From Rubrivivax sp. (lineage in GTDB: Bacteria; Pseudomonadota; Gammaproteobacteria; Burkholderiales; Burkholderiaceae), in assembly GCA_004211235.1 (NCBI GenBank), contig SEEY01000030.1, forward strand, positions 1 through 13,781: DNA of 13,781 bases. The letters are read 5' to 3'. Positions 1-6,425 of the stretch are shown piece by piece. Position numbers and translations under genes: made by a program. Each line of letters starts with the position of its first letter. Within the stretch, counting starts at the first letter, position 1. The notes under the pieces are model-generated. The model saw only the letters and a list, made by a program, of their open reading frames with translations. It ran no database searches and was not told the DNA's origin.

Positions 1-635
1 CCCAGCAGGATGTCGGGCTTGCCGCTGGCGTCGTGGAAGAAGTAGAGCGTCGTGAACTGCGCGGCGACGAACATGCCGAGCTCGGGAATCTTCTGGATCG
101 CGTTCTTGATGGACATCACGCGCGTGCGCTCGTGATAGCCCGGTGTGAGTTCGGCGCCCAGGCTGTTCCAGGGCATCGCGAAGCAGCTCATGACCGGCGC
201 GTAAAGGCAGGTCGAGACGAGCAGGAAGATGAAGTACTCGGTATCGCTCCAGCCCCGGCCGACGGCGAACAGCAGCGGCAGGCCGATGCCCGTCAGGATG
301 CCGCCGACCAGGATGAAGGGGCGCCGGCGGCCCCAGCGGCTGCGGGTGTTGTCGGAGATCCAGCCGAACATCGCGTCGGACACCGCGTCCGCAAAGATCT
401 TGATGCCCATGGCCATCGAGATCAGCTGCGGCGCCACACCCAGGCCGATGTTGAAGACGTGGAATACCAGGGATTGGTAGAGCCAGTGGCCCCACATGTC
501 GTGGAAGGAGCCGAGGCCGAAACCGATCTTCTGGGAGGTGGGTACGCGGTCCGCGGCGGACGTCGTGTTCGACGCTGCAGGGGCGCCCGGGCGGAGCGTC
601 ACAGGCACGGCGGCCCCATCACTGTCGGCAATCAC
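1..635 (-). CDS. GPH-family (MFS) sugar:cation symporter, N-terminal part, cut by left edge
   Basis: Partial gene; about 211 N-terminal residues are visible and the 3' end lies beyond base 1. My translation from the GTG at 635 gives a polar N-terminal stretch of about 35 residues, then SQKIGFGLGSFHDMWGHW, which resembles the first helix of glycoside-pentoside-hexuronide:cation symporters (MelB/XylP/LacS group). The family's loop 2-3 signature follows: DAVSDAMFGWISDNTRSRWG, then RRRPFIL. The conserved acidic residues of that helix and loop and the arginine cluster are present. The protein should sit in the inner membrane and import a sugar or glycoside with a cation. An in-frame TGA lies just upstream, so GTG 635 is the first possible start; GAGGAGA precedes it by about 10 bases. 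The promoter overlaps a LacI-type operator shared with the sugar-kinase promoter, which links it to the same regulon. The substrate cannot be read from the sequence; a beta-glycoside or its monosaccharide fits the context. Confidence 0.85.
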   Translation of the reverse strand, partial: MIADSDGAAVPVTLRPGAPAASNTTSAADRVPTSQKIGFGLGSFHDMWGHWLYQSLVFHVFNIGLGVAPQLISMAMGIKIFADAVSDAMFGWISDNTRSRWGRRRPFILVGGILTGIGLPLLFAVGRGWSDTEYFIFLLVSTCLYAPVMSCFAMPWNSLGAELTPGYHERTRVMSIKNAIQKIPELGMFVAAQFTTLYFFHDASGKPDILL

Positions 636-666
636 GTTCTCTGTCTCCTCGGCCGCTCAAGCGGCA

Positions 667-681
667 CGTTTTAGTAAACAG
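667..681. promoter_or_regulatory. Candidate LacI-family operator upstream of the GPH symporter
   Basis: The 15-mer CGTTTTAGTAAACAG has a TTTAGTAAA core palindrome centred on 674. It matches the consensus TTGTTTAGTAAACAA, which I derived from the symmetric site at 3928-3942, at 11 of 15 positions. It overlaps the predicted -10 of the symporter promoter, where a bound repressor would block transcription. Binding by the LacI protein of this window is an inference. Confidence 0.55.
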
Positions 682-700
682 AGAGATTTTCGTTTGTCAT
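673..700 (-). promoter_or_regulatory. Predicted sigma70-like promoter of the GPH symporter
   Basis: On the minus strand ATGACA (695-700, 5 of 6 to TTGACA) is followed after 16 bases by TTTACT (673-678, 4 of 6 to TATAAT). This would give a leader of roughly 30 bases before the GTG at 635. The -10 lies inside the operator-like palindrome and the -35 sits in the loop of a second inverted repeat (688-714). It is predicted only from hexamer matches. Confidence 0.4.
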
Positions 701-714
701 TCGCCCGAACGAAA
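688..714. repeat. Inverted repeat TTTCGTT/AACGAAA around the symporter -35
   Basis: TTTCGTT (688-694) and AACGAAA (708-714) are perfect reverse complements 13 bases apart. After one mismatch the arms extend by a further G:C pair (696/706). A smaller dyad, TTCG-CC-CGAA (700-709), is nested on one side. There is no T-tract on either strand, so it does not look like an intrinsic terminator for the upstream terC-like gene. Its position over the predicted -35 suggests a protein-binding site. No regulator can be named. Confidence 0.35.
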
Positions 715-789
715 GGCGGTGCAACTACCTAGGGGAAGAACTGGGGCGGGTGGCCTCCCGGCCGTCCGCCCGCCGGCAATGACGCCAGC

Positions 790-1779
790 TCACGCCGCCG
801 TGGCAGGCAGCTTGCCACGCGTCTTCCACAGCGACACCGCCACGCCACCGGCGATCAGGCCGAAGGTGACCGACAACGAGACCGCCGCCGGAATCTTGCC
901 GATGATGCCGACCAGGAAGATCTTGCTGCCGATGAACACCAGCACCAGGGCCAGCGCGTACTTCAGGTACTTGAAGCGGTGGATCATCGCGGCCAGCGCG
1001 AAGTACAGCGCCCGCAGGCCCAGGATGGCGAAGATGTTGCTGGTGTAGACGATGAAAGGGTCCGTCGTGATGGCGAAGATGGCCGGCACCGAGTCCACCG
1101 CGAACACCAGGTCGACGATCTCCACCAGCATCAGCGCCAGGAACAGCGGCGTCGCAAAGCGCTCCACCTTGCCGGTGGCCGGGTCGGTCTCGCGCACCCA
1201 GAAGGCATTGCCGCGCAGGCCCTCCGTCACCCGCATGCGGCGGCGCAGGAACTTCAGCACCGGGTTGGTGGCGATGTCCGGCGTGTGGTCGGCAATGATC
1301 CACATCTTGATGCCCGTGAACACCAGGAAGGCGCCGAAGAGGTAGAGCAGCCAGCTGAACTGGCTCACGAGCGTGGCGCCCAGGCCGATCATCAGCGCAC
1401 GCAGCACGATGACGCCCAGGATGCCCCAGAACAGCACGCGGTGCTGGTACTGACGCGGAATGGCGAAGAAGCTGAAGATGAGCGCGATGACGAAGACGTT
1501 GTCCATCGACAGCGACTTCTCGATCATGAAGCCGGTGTAGTAGTCCATGCCGCTCTGCGCGCCGAGGTACCACCACACCCAGGCACCGAACAGCATCGCC
1601 ACGCTGATGTAGCCGGCCGACAGCAGCAGGCTTTCGCGCACGCCGATCTCGTGATCGTCCTTGTGAAGCACGCCGAGGTCGAAGGCCAGCAGCGCCACGA
1701 CGATGCCGACGAAGAGCAGCCAGACCCAGGCCGGCTTGCCCATGAAGTTGGCGAGGAAGAAGGGGATCAGTGTGTCCAT
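790..1779 (-). CDS. TerC/Alx-family integral membrane protein
   Basis: A 329-residue protein, close to the length of E. coli Alx (about 320). It is an inner-membrane protein with about eight or nine hydrophobic segments. It has both family signatures: EKSLSMDNVFV (87-97, acidic residues E87 and D93) and LMLVEIVDLVFAVDSVPAIF (E220, D223, D229 near 217-235), separated by the usual charged cytoplasmic loop (about 175-208). TerC-family proteins are known to be linked to manganese export, metalation of secreted proteins and, in ter operons, tellurite resistance. An Mn-type role is the most likely one here, but that is inferred. The same frame is open to 1869, but I chose the ATG at 1779: MDTLIPFFLANF matches the family N-terminus, and the upstream 30 codons overlap the preceding small gene. 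The start lies 10 bases after that gene's stop, suggesting co-translation. I saw no yybP-ykoY manganese riboswitch upstream. Confidence 0.9.
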   Translation of the reverse strand: MDTLIPFFLANFMGKPAWVWLLFVGIVVALLAFDLGVLHKDDHEIGVRESLLLSAGYISVAMLFGAWVWWYLGAQSGMDYYTGFMIEKSLSMDNVFVIALIFSFFAIPRQYQHRVLFWGILGVIVLRALMIGLGATLVSQFSWLLYLFGAFLVFTGIKMWIIADHTPDIATNPVLKFLRRRMRVTEGLRGNAFWVRETDPATGKVERFATPLFLALMLVEIVDLVFAVDSVPAIFAITTDPFIVYTSNIFAILGLRALYFALAAMIHRFKYLKYALALVLVFIGSKIFLVGIIGKIPAAVSLSVTFGLIAGGVAVSLWKTRGKLPATAA

Positions 1780-1789
1780 GTCGACGCGC

Positions 1790-1948
1790 TCAGAAGGTGG
1801 CAGAGATGAGGGCGCCGGAGCCGCACAGCGCGCTGATGCTGCCCAGCAGCGCAACGTCGCGCCGCTCATTGCCGATGCGCCAGGCGTAGCAGCTGACCAC
1901 GGCCAGGGTGGCAGACAGGAGGAGCAACAGAAGGGTCGAGGTTTCCAT
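1790..1948 (-). CDS. Small two-helix membrane protein upstream of the TerC-like gene
   Basis: A 52-residue reading frame starting METSTLLLLLLSATLA. It has two hydrophobic stretches (about 4-21 and 33-51) separated by a charged turn (RIGNERRD), so it looks like a hairpin inner-membrane protein. I do not recognise the family. Support comes from its place between the TerB-like and TerC-like genes on the same strand, its stop 10 bases before the TerC start, and a composition unlike random GC-rich shadow frames. No clear Shine-Dalgarno sequence precedes the ATG at 1948; an in-frame GTG at 1999 would give 69 residues with a non-hydrophobic extension. It could be an accessory subunit of the TerC-type protein, but nothing in the sequence proves this. 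Confidence 0.55.
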   Translation of the reverse strand: METSTLLLLLLSATLAVVSCYAWRIGNERRDVALLGSISALCGSGALISATF

Positions 1949-2047
1949 GGTGGTGTCGGTCAAGGGAGACGGGCCGGCGGCGTTTGGGCATGACGCCACG
2001 CGGAGGCTGCGGCGCTGCGGCAGGGAAGCAGGGAGGCAGTCAGGGGA

Positions 2048-2437
2048 TCAGGCCATGAAGCCCCAGTGCTGACGCGCGGCGTTCAGCACGACGAACTCGC
2101 CGTCAGCGAGGTGAAGGTCGGCATTCGCCGCAGCGCGGGCCAGCTTCATCACCGTGCGCTGCAGTTCCGGCTGCTGCACCTCGGCCATGAAGGCCGCAAG
2201 CGTCAGTTCGTCGACGCCGCTGACGATGGAGCCGCTGGCACCGGCGCCGGCCAGCAGGTCCTCGCACAGGGTCTGGATCTGCTGTGCAAAGCCGCCCGCC
2301 GGCAGGCCGAGTTCGCGCTCGATGTTCAGGTGGTTGAGCGCATCGATCTCGCTGCGGCAGACATGGCCATCGGCCACCAGCACCAGCGCAACGATGCGGG
2401 CCGCCGCTTCAGGGCTGTCGGTGAAATAGGTTCGCAT
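2048..2437 (-). CDS. TerB-like protein
   Basis: A soluble, mostly helical protein of 129 residues. The N-terminal half contains ARIVALVLVADGHVCRSEID, with an acidic residue-glycine pair followed by a glutamate, as in TerB-domain proteins, where acidic residues bind metal. The C-terminal half repeats the theme in ARAAANADLHLADGEFVVL, giving the internal pseudo-repeat typical of the TerB fold. TerB domains accompany TerC-type membrane proteins in tellurite/metal-stress loci, and that is the arrangement here, with the TerC-like gene two genes downstream on the same strand. GGAG lies about 8 bases before the ATG at 2437. The exact function is unknown; a metal-sensing or scaffold role in the cytoplasm is an inference. 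Confidence 0.7.
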   Translation of the reverse strand: MRTYFTDSPEAAARIVALVLVADGHVCRSEIDALNHLNIERELGLPAGGFAQQIQTLCEDLLAGAGASGSIVSGVDELTLAAFMAEVQQPELQRTVMKLARAAANADLHLADGEFVVLNAARQHWGFMA

Positions 2438-2726
2438 GGGCAGGCTCCGGGGTGGTTGAGTGCTTCGTCAGACGGCAGCTCAGGCCATCCGATCCGCGGG
2501 AGACGCCACGTTAGGGCCGGCCCGGGAGCCGAAACAGCAGCCTGCGTCTGAGGCCGACAACGGCGATGCCGAAGCCTGCCGCCCAGGTCAACTTCCTGCG
2601 AAGCCCTGCTCAGGGAAAAGCTGCTGGATGGGCGGCCGACGGCACGTTGCTCGGCGATGAAACCCTGGCGCGAAACGCCTGCAGCCGGGCACCGCCCGCC
2701 GCCGCAGGAGACCTGACCCCGGTCGG
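2438..2726. other. Intergenic region between TerB-like gene and LacI gene; no intact gene
   Basis: About 290 bases without a convincing gene. It must hold the promoter of the terB-like run and the 3' end of the lacI transcript, but I see no strong hexamer pair or T-tract terminator. On the minus strand around 2530-2625 two frames together read like a broken PEP-CTERM sorting tail: LFPEQGFAGS then stop, and in the next frame TWAAGFGIAVVGLRRRL. This may be chance or the remnant of a lost gene. No manganese riboswitch motif (GGGGAGUA) is present. Confidence 0.4.
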
Positions 2727-3788
2727 TCAGCCCTTCGCAGTCGCCACCTGGCGCCTGGGCTTGCGCTCCGCGCTGCCGGCGGCAGCGACGGGCACTCGCC
2801 GCGGCACCGAGCTTTCGCGCACGACCAGTTCCACCGGCAGAGACGCTTCGCTGGGCGCCACATCGCCTTCGATGAGGGAACGGGCCGCGAGGTGTCCGAG
2901 CGCTTCCTTGTCCATCTTCACGGTCGACAGCGGCGGCTTGCAATGCGTGGCCTCCTCGATGTCGTCATAGCCGACGAAGCGGATGTCGTCCGGTACGCGC
3001 AGGCCGCGCTCCTGGCACAGCTCCATCGCGAACATGGCGGTCGAGTCGTTGTAGGCGAAGACGGCGTCGGGCGGCCGAGGCAGTTCCAGCAGGCGGCGCA
3101 TGGCGTCGCGTCCGGAATCGCGGTAGTCCATCACCGGGTCCAGCGTGACCTCGTAGTCGGGATCGAAGAGCCGGCCGGCCTCGAAGAGCGCGCGGCGGAA
3201 GCCCTTGGCCCGCAGCGACACGGAGTAGTGCGTCGGCGGCCCGAAGATCGCCGCGACCCGCTGGGCCCCGCCTTCCAGCAGGTGGCGCGTGGCCAGCCAG
3301 GCGCCCAGCTGGTTGTCGTCGTTGATGCAGCGCACGCCGGGGTAGAAATGGTCCACGAGCACCAGCGGCAGTTCGCAGCGGCGCACGGCCTCCATGGCCT
3401 CGGGATCGAAATAGCCCGCGCCCAGCAGGGCATCGGCCTCGTGGCGGCGAACCTGGCCGGCGATGTCGTCGCCCGCCACCACCGACATGATGCTCAGCGG
3501 CACGCCGGCCTCGCGGCACGCCGTCTCGGCGCCGTGCAGCACATAGGAATAGAACGGGTTGATGGCCAGCGAACCGAGGTGGCGGCTGTACAGGAACAGC
3601 ATGCGGCGCGGCTTGCCGGTGCGCAGCTTGCCGACGTCGTAGCCGAGCTGCTGGGCCACTTCGAGCACCTGGCTGCGGGTCTGCTCGGACAGACCGGGCT
3701 GGCCCTTGAGGGCGCGCGACACCGTGCCGATGGACACGCCCGCCGCCTGTGCCAGCTCCCGAATCGTCACCCCCCGCTTGTCGGCCAT
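2727..3788 (-). CDS. LacI-family transcriptional regulator
   Basis: A 353-residue protein. The N-terminal helix-turn-helix (about residues 7-27, VTIRELAQAAGVSIGTVSRA) carries the family signature, with Ile20-Gly21 at the recognition-helix positions that set operator choice. The hinge helix and linker run to about 60. The periplasmic-binding-protein-like sensor domain follows, with the characteristic VFAYNDSTAMFAME and VPDDIRFVGYDDIEEA segments and PPLSTVKMD. This is a cytoplasmic sugar-responsive repressor. The C-terminus is a basic tail (ERKPRR) with no leucine heptads, so a dimer is more likely than a LacI-type tetramer. It is divergent from the sugar-kinase gene. The shared spacer holds a symmetric operator over the kinase promoter and a half-site before its own start, which points to local control and autoregulation. 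GGGAG precedes the ATG by about 9 bases. The inducer is unknown; a hexose or beta-disaccharide is plausible. Confidence 0.93.
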   Translation of the reverse strand: MADKRGVTIRELAQAAGVSIGTVSRALKGQPGLSEQTRSQVLEVAQQLGYDVGKLRTGKPRRMLFLYSRHLGSLAINPFYSYVLHGAETACREAGVPLSIMSVVAGDDIAGQVRRHEADALLGAGYFDPEAMEAVRRCELPLVLVDHFYPGVRCINDDNQLGAWLATRHLLEGGAQRVAAIFGPPTHYSVSLRAKGFRRALFEAGRLFDPDYEVTLDPVMDYRDSGRDAMRRLLELPRPPDAVFAYNDSTAMFAMELCQERGLRVPDDIRFVGYDDIEEATHCKPPLSTVKMDKEALGHLAARSLIEGDVAPSEASLPVELVVRESSVPRRVPVAAAGSAERKPRRQVATAKG

Positions 3789-3805
3789 TGCCCGAACTCC
3801 CGCTG

Positions 3806-3820
3806 CTGTTTAGTTCCCTG
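3806..3820. promoter_or_regulatory. Operator half-site in front of the LacI gene
   Basis: TGTTTAGT (3807-3814) repeats the left half of the TTGTTTAGTAAACAA consensus, while the right half is lost. It lies about 20 bases before the LacI start codon. Its centre is 122 bases from that of the full site at 3928-3942. It could contribute to autoregulation; as a single half-site it may also be chance. Confidence 0.3.
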
Positions 3821-3927
3821 CGAAACGGCGCGATTGTGGCATCGCCGCTGCTGTGGCCCCCTTGGCCACCCGTGGAATGCCGCACACCCCATCCAAGCCG
3901 GCGCTGCGGGATCGCCCTCGTTGCCGA

Positions 3928-3942
3928 TTGTTCACTAAACAA
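3928..3942. promoter_or_regulatory. Candidate LacI-family operator over the sugar-kinase promoter
   Basis: TTGTTCACTAAACAA is palindromic around base 3935: six of the seven base pairs flanking the centre match. It overlaps the predicted -35 of the kinase promoter and lies in the spacer shared with the divergent LacI gene, the usual place for a local repressor site. A related copy lies at 667-681 before the symporter gene. A second small dyad, CAAC-TATT-GTTG (3940-3951), adjoins it. Confidence 0.65.
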
Positions 3943-3959
3943 CTATTGTTGCCTAGAAT
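3931..3959 (+). promoter_or_regulatory. Predicted promoter of the kinase-GH1-halogenase run
   Basis: TTCACT (3931-3936) and TAGAAT (3954-3959, 4 of 6 to TATAAT) are separated by 17 bases. Transcription would begin near 3966, giving a leader of under 20 bases before the kinase ATG at 3984. The local AT-richness (3927-3966) stands out in this GC-rich window. The -35 lies inside the operator, consistent with repression. Confidence 0.55.
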
Positions 3960-3983
3960 ATTTAACCCGCTTCCCCGCTGCCG

Positions 3984-4907
3984 ATGCCTCCTCGTTCCCT
4001 TGCCGTCCTGGGCGAAGCCCTGGTGGACGAATTCCATGACGGCCCCGTGGCCGGCGGCGCACCCTTCAACGTGGCGCGTTCGCTGGCAACGCTCGGTGCG
4101 CCGACGCTGTTCATCAGCCGCATCGGCGCCGAAGACGCCAACGCCCGCCTCGTGCTCGACAGCGCCGCCCGTTACGGTCTGGGCGAGCAGGGCCTGCAGC
4201 GCGACCCGACGCGCGCCACCGGCCGCGTCAGCGTGCATGAGCGCGCGGGCGGCGGCCACAGCTTCGAGATCCATGCCGATGCCGCCTGGGATCACATCGC
4301 GGTCGAGCCGGCCCGCACCGCGCTGGCCGCCGCGCAGGCGTCCATCCTCTACTTCGGCAGCCTGGCCCAGCGTCACGCGGTGTCGCGCGCCGCCGTTCGC
4401 GCGCTCGCCAAGTCCTTCGCCGGACTGCGTTTCCTCGACCTCAACCTGCGCCCGGGCACCGACAACGCGCTCTGCGCCGCCGAATCGCTGATGCTGGCCG
4501 ACTGGGTCAAGGTCAACGACGAGGAACTCGCCCGGCTGGCGCACTGGTTCAACACGCCCGGTGCCGAGGCGGCGCAGGTCGCCGCGCTGATGGACCGCTT
4601 CGCGCTGCAGCGGCTGGTGCTGACCTGCGGCGCCGATGGCTGGCGCTTCTACGGCCCGGCCGGCGCGCAGCTCGCCCAGGGGCCGGGCGAGCCGCAGCCC
4701 CAGGTCATCGACACCGTCGGTGCGGGCGACTCCTTCACGGCGCTGCTGCTGGCCGGCCTGAGCCTCGGGCGCGACCTGCCCGCCACGCTGACGCTGGCCA
4801 ACCGCTACGCGTCCTTCATCTGCGGCGTGCGCGGGCCCCTGCCGGCCCAGTCGCACGCCCTGACCCCGTGGCGGGACGCCCTGCAGGCGCTGCCGCCGTC
4901 TTCCTGA
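3984..4907 (+). CDS. PfkB-family carbohydrate kinase (fructokinase-like)
   Basis: A cytoplasmic sugar kinase of 307 residues, normal for the ribokinase/PfkB family. Visible motifs are the N-terminal LGEALVDEF strand, the substrate-binding glycines GGAPFNVARSLATLG (24-38), DLNLRPG (152-158) as in fructokinases, KVNDEE (176-181), and the C-terminal PfkB signature DTVGAGDSFTA (243-253), whose GAGD makes the anion hole and supplies the catalytic base Asp249. It transfers phosphate from ATP to a sugar hydroxyl. Fructokinase is the closest match, but activity on mannose or another hexose cannot be excluded, and the locus suggests a hexose from glycoside hydrolysis. It is first in a plus-strand run, with the GH1 gene 15 bases downstream, so the two are almost certainly co-transcribed. 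No Shine-Dalgarno is evident; the leader is very short. Confidence 0.9.
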   Translation: MPPRSLAVLGEALVDEFHDGPVAGGAPFNVARSLATLGAPTLFISRIGAEDANARLVLDSAARYGLGEQGLQRDPTRATGRVSVHERAGGGHSFEIHADAAWDHIAVEPARTALAAAQASILYFGSLAQRHAVSRAAVRALAKSFAGLRFLDLNLRPGTDNALCAAESLMLADWVKVNDEELARLAHWFNTPGAEAAQVAALMDRFALQRLVLTCGADGWRFYGPAGAQLAQGPGEPQPQVIDTVGAGDSFTALLLAGLSLGRDLPATLTLANRYASFICGVRGPLPAQSHALTPWRDALQALPPSS

Positions 4908-4922
4908 CCTACCGATCTCGCC

Positions 4923-6317
4923 ATGGACAAGACCTCCCCTTCCGCCTCGCTCGCCGACCTCGTCTCCCCGCCGGCCGGCTCGGCCATGCGCCGCCAGGAC
5001 TTCATCTTCGGCGCGGGCACCTCGTCCTACCAGATCGAGGGCGCCGCCCACGCGGACGGCCGGCTCGAATCCATCTGGGACCGCTTCTGCAACACGCCGG
5101 GCAAGGTGCTGCGCGGCGAGAACGGCGACGTGGCCTGCGACCACTACCACCGCCTCGATGAAGACCTGGACATCCTGAAGCGCCTCGGCGTGGATGCCTA
5201 CCGCTTCTCCATCGCCTGGCCGCGCGTCATGGACGAGGCCGGCCGGCCCAATGCCAAGGGCATCGATTTCTACAAGCGCCTGCTGGATGGCCTGGGACAG
5301 CGCGGCATCAAGGCCTTCGTCACGCTCTATCACTGGGACCTGCCGCAGTACCTGGAAGACCGTGGCGGCTGGCTGAACCGCGACACCGCCTATCGCTTCG
5401 CCGAGTACGCCGACCTGATGAGCCGCAAGCTCGCCGGCCATGGCGACGTGGCCGCCTGGACGACGCACAACGAACCCTGGTGCGCCGCCTACCTCGGCTA
5501 TGGCGACGGCCACCACGCGCCCGGCCTCAAGAGCCACCGCTGGGCCGCACAGGCCATGCACCACCTGCTGCTGGGCCACGGCCTGGCGCTGCCCATCCTG
5601 CGCGCCAACGCACCGCAGGCGCTGCACGGCATCGTCATCAACTGCGCGCCGGGCTATGCCGACAAGGACACGGCCGAAGACCGCGACGCCGCGTCCCTCT
5701 TCGAGACCTTCCAGAACCGCTGGGTGCTGGACCCGCTGCTCAAGGGCGAATACCCCAAGGACCTGTGGCGCCTCTGGAAGGGCTGCGAGCCGCTGGTGCT
5801 GGACGGCGACATGGACATCATCAAGCGCCCGATCGACTATCTCGGTATCAACTACTACAGCCGCGCCGTGCTCGCCTCCAAGGGCCCCGACACCATCGAC
5901 TGGGTGCGTCACGCCGAGGTCGAGCGCACGACGATGGACTGGGAGGTCTATCCGCAGGGCCTGCAGGACCTCTTCGAGGCCTTCAAGCGCGACTACGCCA
6001 ACCTGCCGCCGCTCTACATCACCGAGAACGGCATGTCGAGCCACGACGCAGTGGACGCGAACGGCCAGGTGGACGACGCACAGCGCCAGTCCTATATCAA
6101 GCGCCACTTCGCGGCCTGCTCGCGGGCCATGGACAACGGCGTGGACGTGCGCGGCTACTTCATCTGGTCGCTGATGGACAACTTCGAATGGGCCTTCGGC
6201 TACGAGCGCCGCTTCGGCCTCGTGCATGTGGACTTCCAGACGCAGCAGCGCACGCTCAAGCGCAGCGCGCTGGCCTATGCCGACTTCCTGGCGGAGCGAC
6301 GCGCCACGAGCCGCTGA
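4923..6317 (+). CDS. GH1 family beta-glucosidase / beta-glycosidase
   Basis: A 464-residue protein, typical for a single-domain bacterial GH1 (TIM barrel). Family landmarks are all present: FGAGTSSYQIEGA (29-41, with the sugar-binding Gln37), YHWDLPQ (His137 region), the acid/base in THNEPW (Glu184), NYYSR (310-314), the nucleophile in YITENG (Glu368), and WSLMDNFEWAFGY (415-427), which binds the glycone. It hydrolyses terminal beta-linked sugars (glucosides, possibly fucosides, galactosides or mannosides) from small oligosaccharides with retention. No signal peptide is seen, so it is probably cytoplasmic. It follows the kinase by 15 bases. The N-terminal 21 residues before MRRQDFIFGAG are not part of the family core, so ATG 4986 is an alternative start; neither has a clear Shine-Dalgarno. 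With a GH2 mannosidase-type enzyme nearby, manno-/gluco-oligosaccharide breakdown is the likely pathway. Confidence 0.95.
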   Translation: MDKTSPSASLADLVSPPAGSAMRRQDFIFGAGTSSYQIEGAAHADGRLESIWDRFCNTPGKVLRGENGDVACDHYHRLDEDLDILKRLGVDAYRFSIAWPRVMDEAGRPNAKGIDFYKRLLDGLGQRGIKAFVTLYHWDLPQYLEDRGGWLNRDTAYRFAEYADLMSRKLAGHGDVAAWTTHNEPWCAAYLGYGDGHHAPGLKSHRWAAQAMHHLLLGHGLALPILRANAPQALHGIVINCAPGYADKDTAEDRDAASLFETFQNRWVLDPLLKGEYPKDLWRLWKGCEPLVLDGDMDIIKRPIDYLGINYYSRAVLASKGPDTIDWVRHAEVERTTMDWEVYPQGLQDLFEAFKRDYANLPPLYITENGMSSHDAVDANGQVDDAQRQSYIKRHFAACSRAMDNGVDVRGYFIWSLMDNFEWAFGYERRFGLVHVDFQTQQRTLKRSALAYADFLAERRATSR

Positions 6318-6360
6318 AGCTTGCTGTTTGCTTTCTGCCTGGCCGCGTCCCAGGGCTAGC

Positions 6361-6404
6361 GCCCATGCGGAAGCGGCCGGATCTTCCTAACCTCGCCGCA
6401 TGGC
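6361..6404 (+). repeat. Imperfect inverted repeat in the GH1-halogenase spacer
   Basis: In the 108-base gap between the GH1 stop and the first halogenase, GCCCATGCGG (6361-6370) can pair with CCGCATGGC (6396-6404) with one bulged base. A competing short stem, GGAAG/CTTCC (6369-6373 and 6383-6387), lies inside. No T-tract follows, so it is not a clear terminator. It could reduce or delay read-through into the halogenase genes, or flank a promoter. A good Shine-Dalgarno, GAGGAAGG (6412-6419), follows it before ATG 6426. Confidence 0.35.
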
Positions 6405-6425
6405 AGGTTTCGAGGAAGGCAGTTC

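Noticed and set aside
745..774. Hairpin GGCGGG...CCCGCC with an inner GGCC/GGCC stem after the TerC stop, as a terminator
   Set aside because: The stems exist, but no T-tract follows on the minus strand and such stems are common by chance at this GC content.
2438..2726. Manganese riboswitch (yybP-ykoY) for the TerB-TerC genes
   Set aside because: I looked for the conserved GGGGAGUA segment and its partner on the minus strand and found neither.
3810..6227. 805-residue open frame on the minus strand opposite the kinase and GH1 genes
   Set aside because: It is antisense to two genes with full catalytic motifs, has no recognisable domain, and its composition (V, A, G, R, H, Q rich) is the usual shadow of GC-rich coding sequence.
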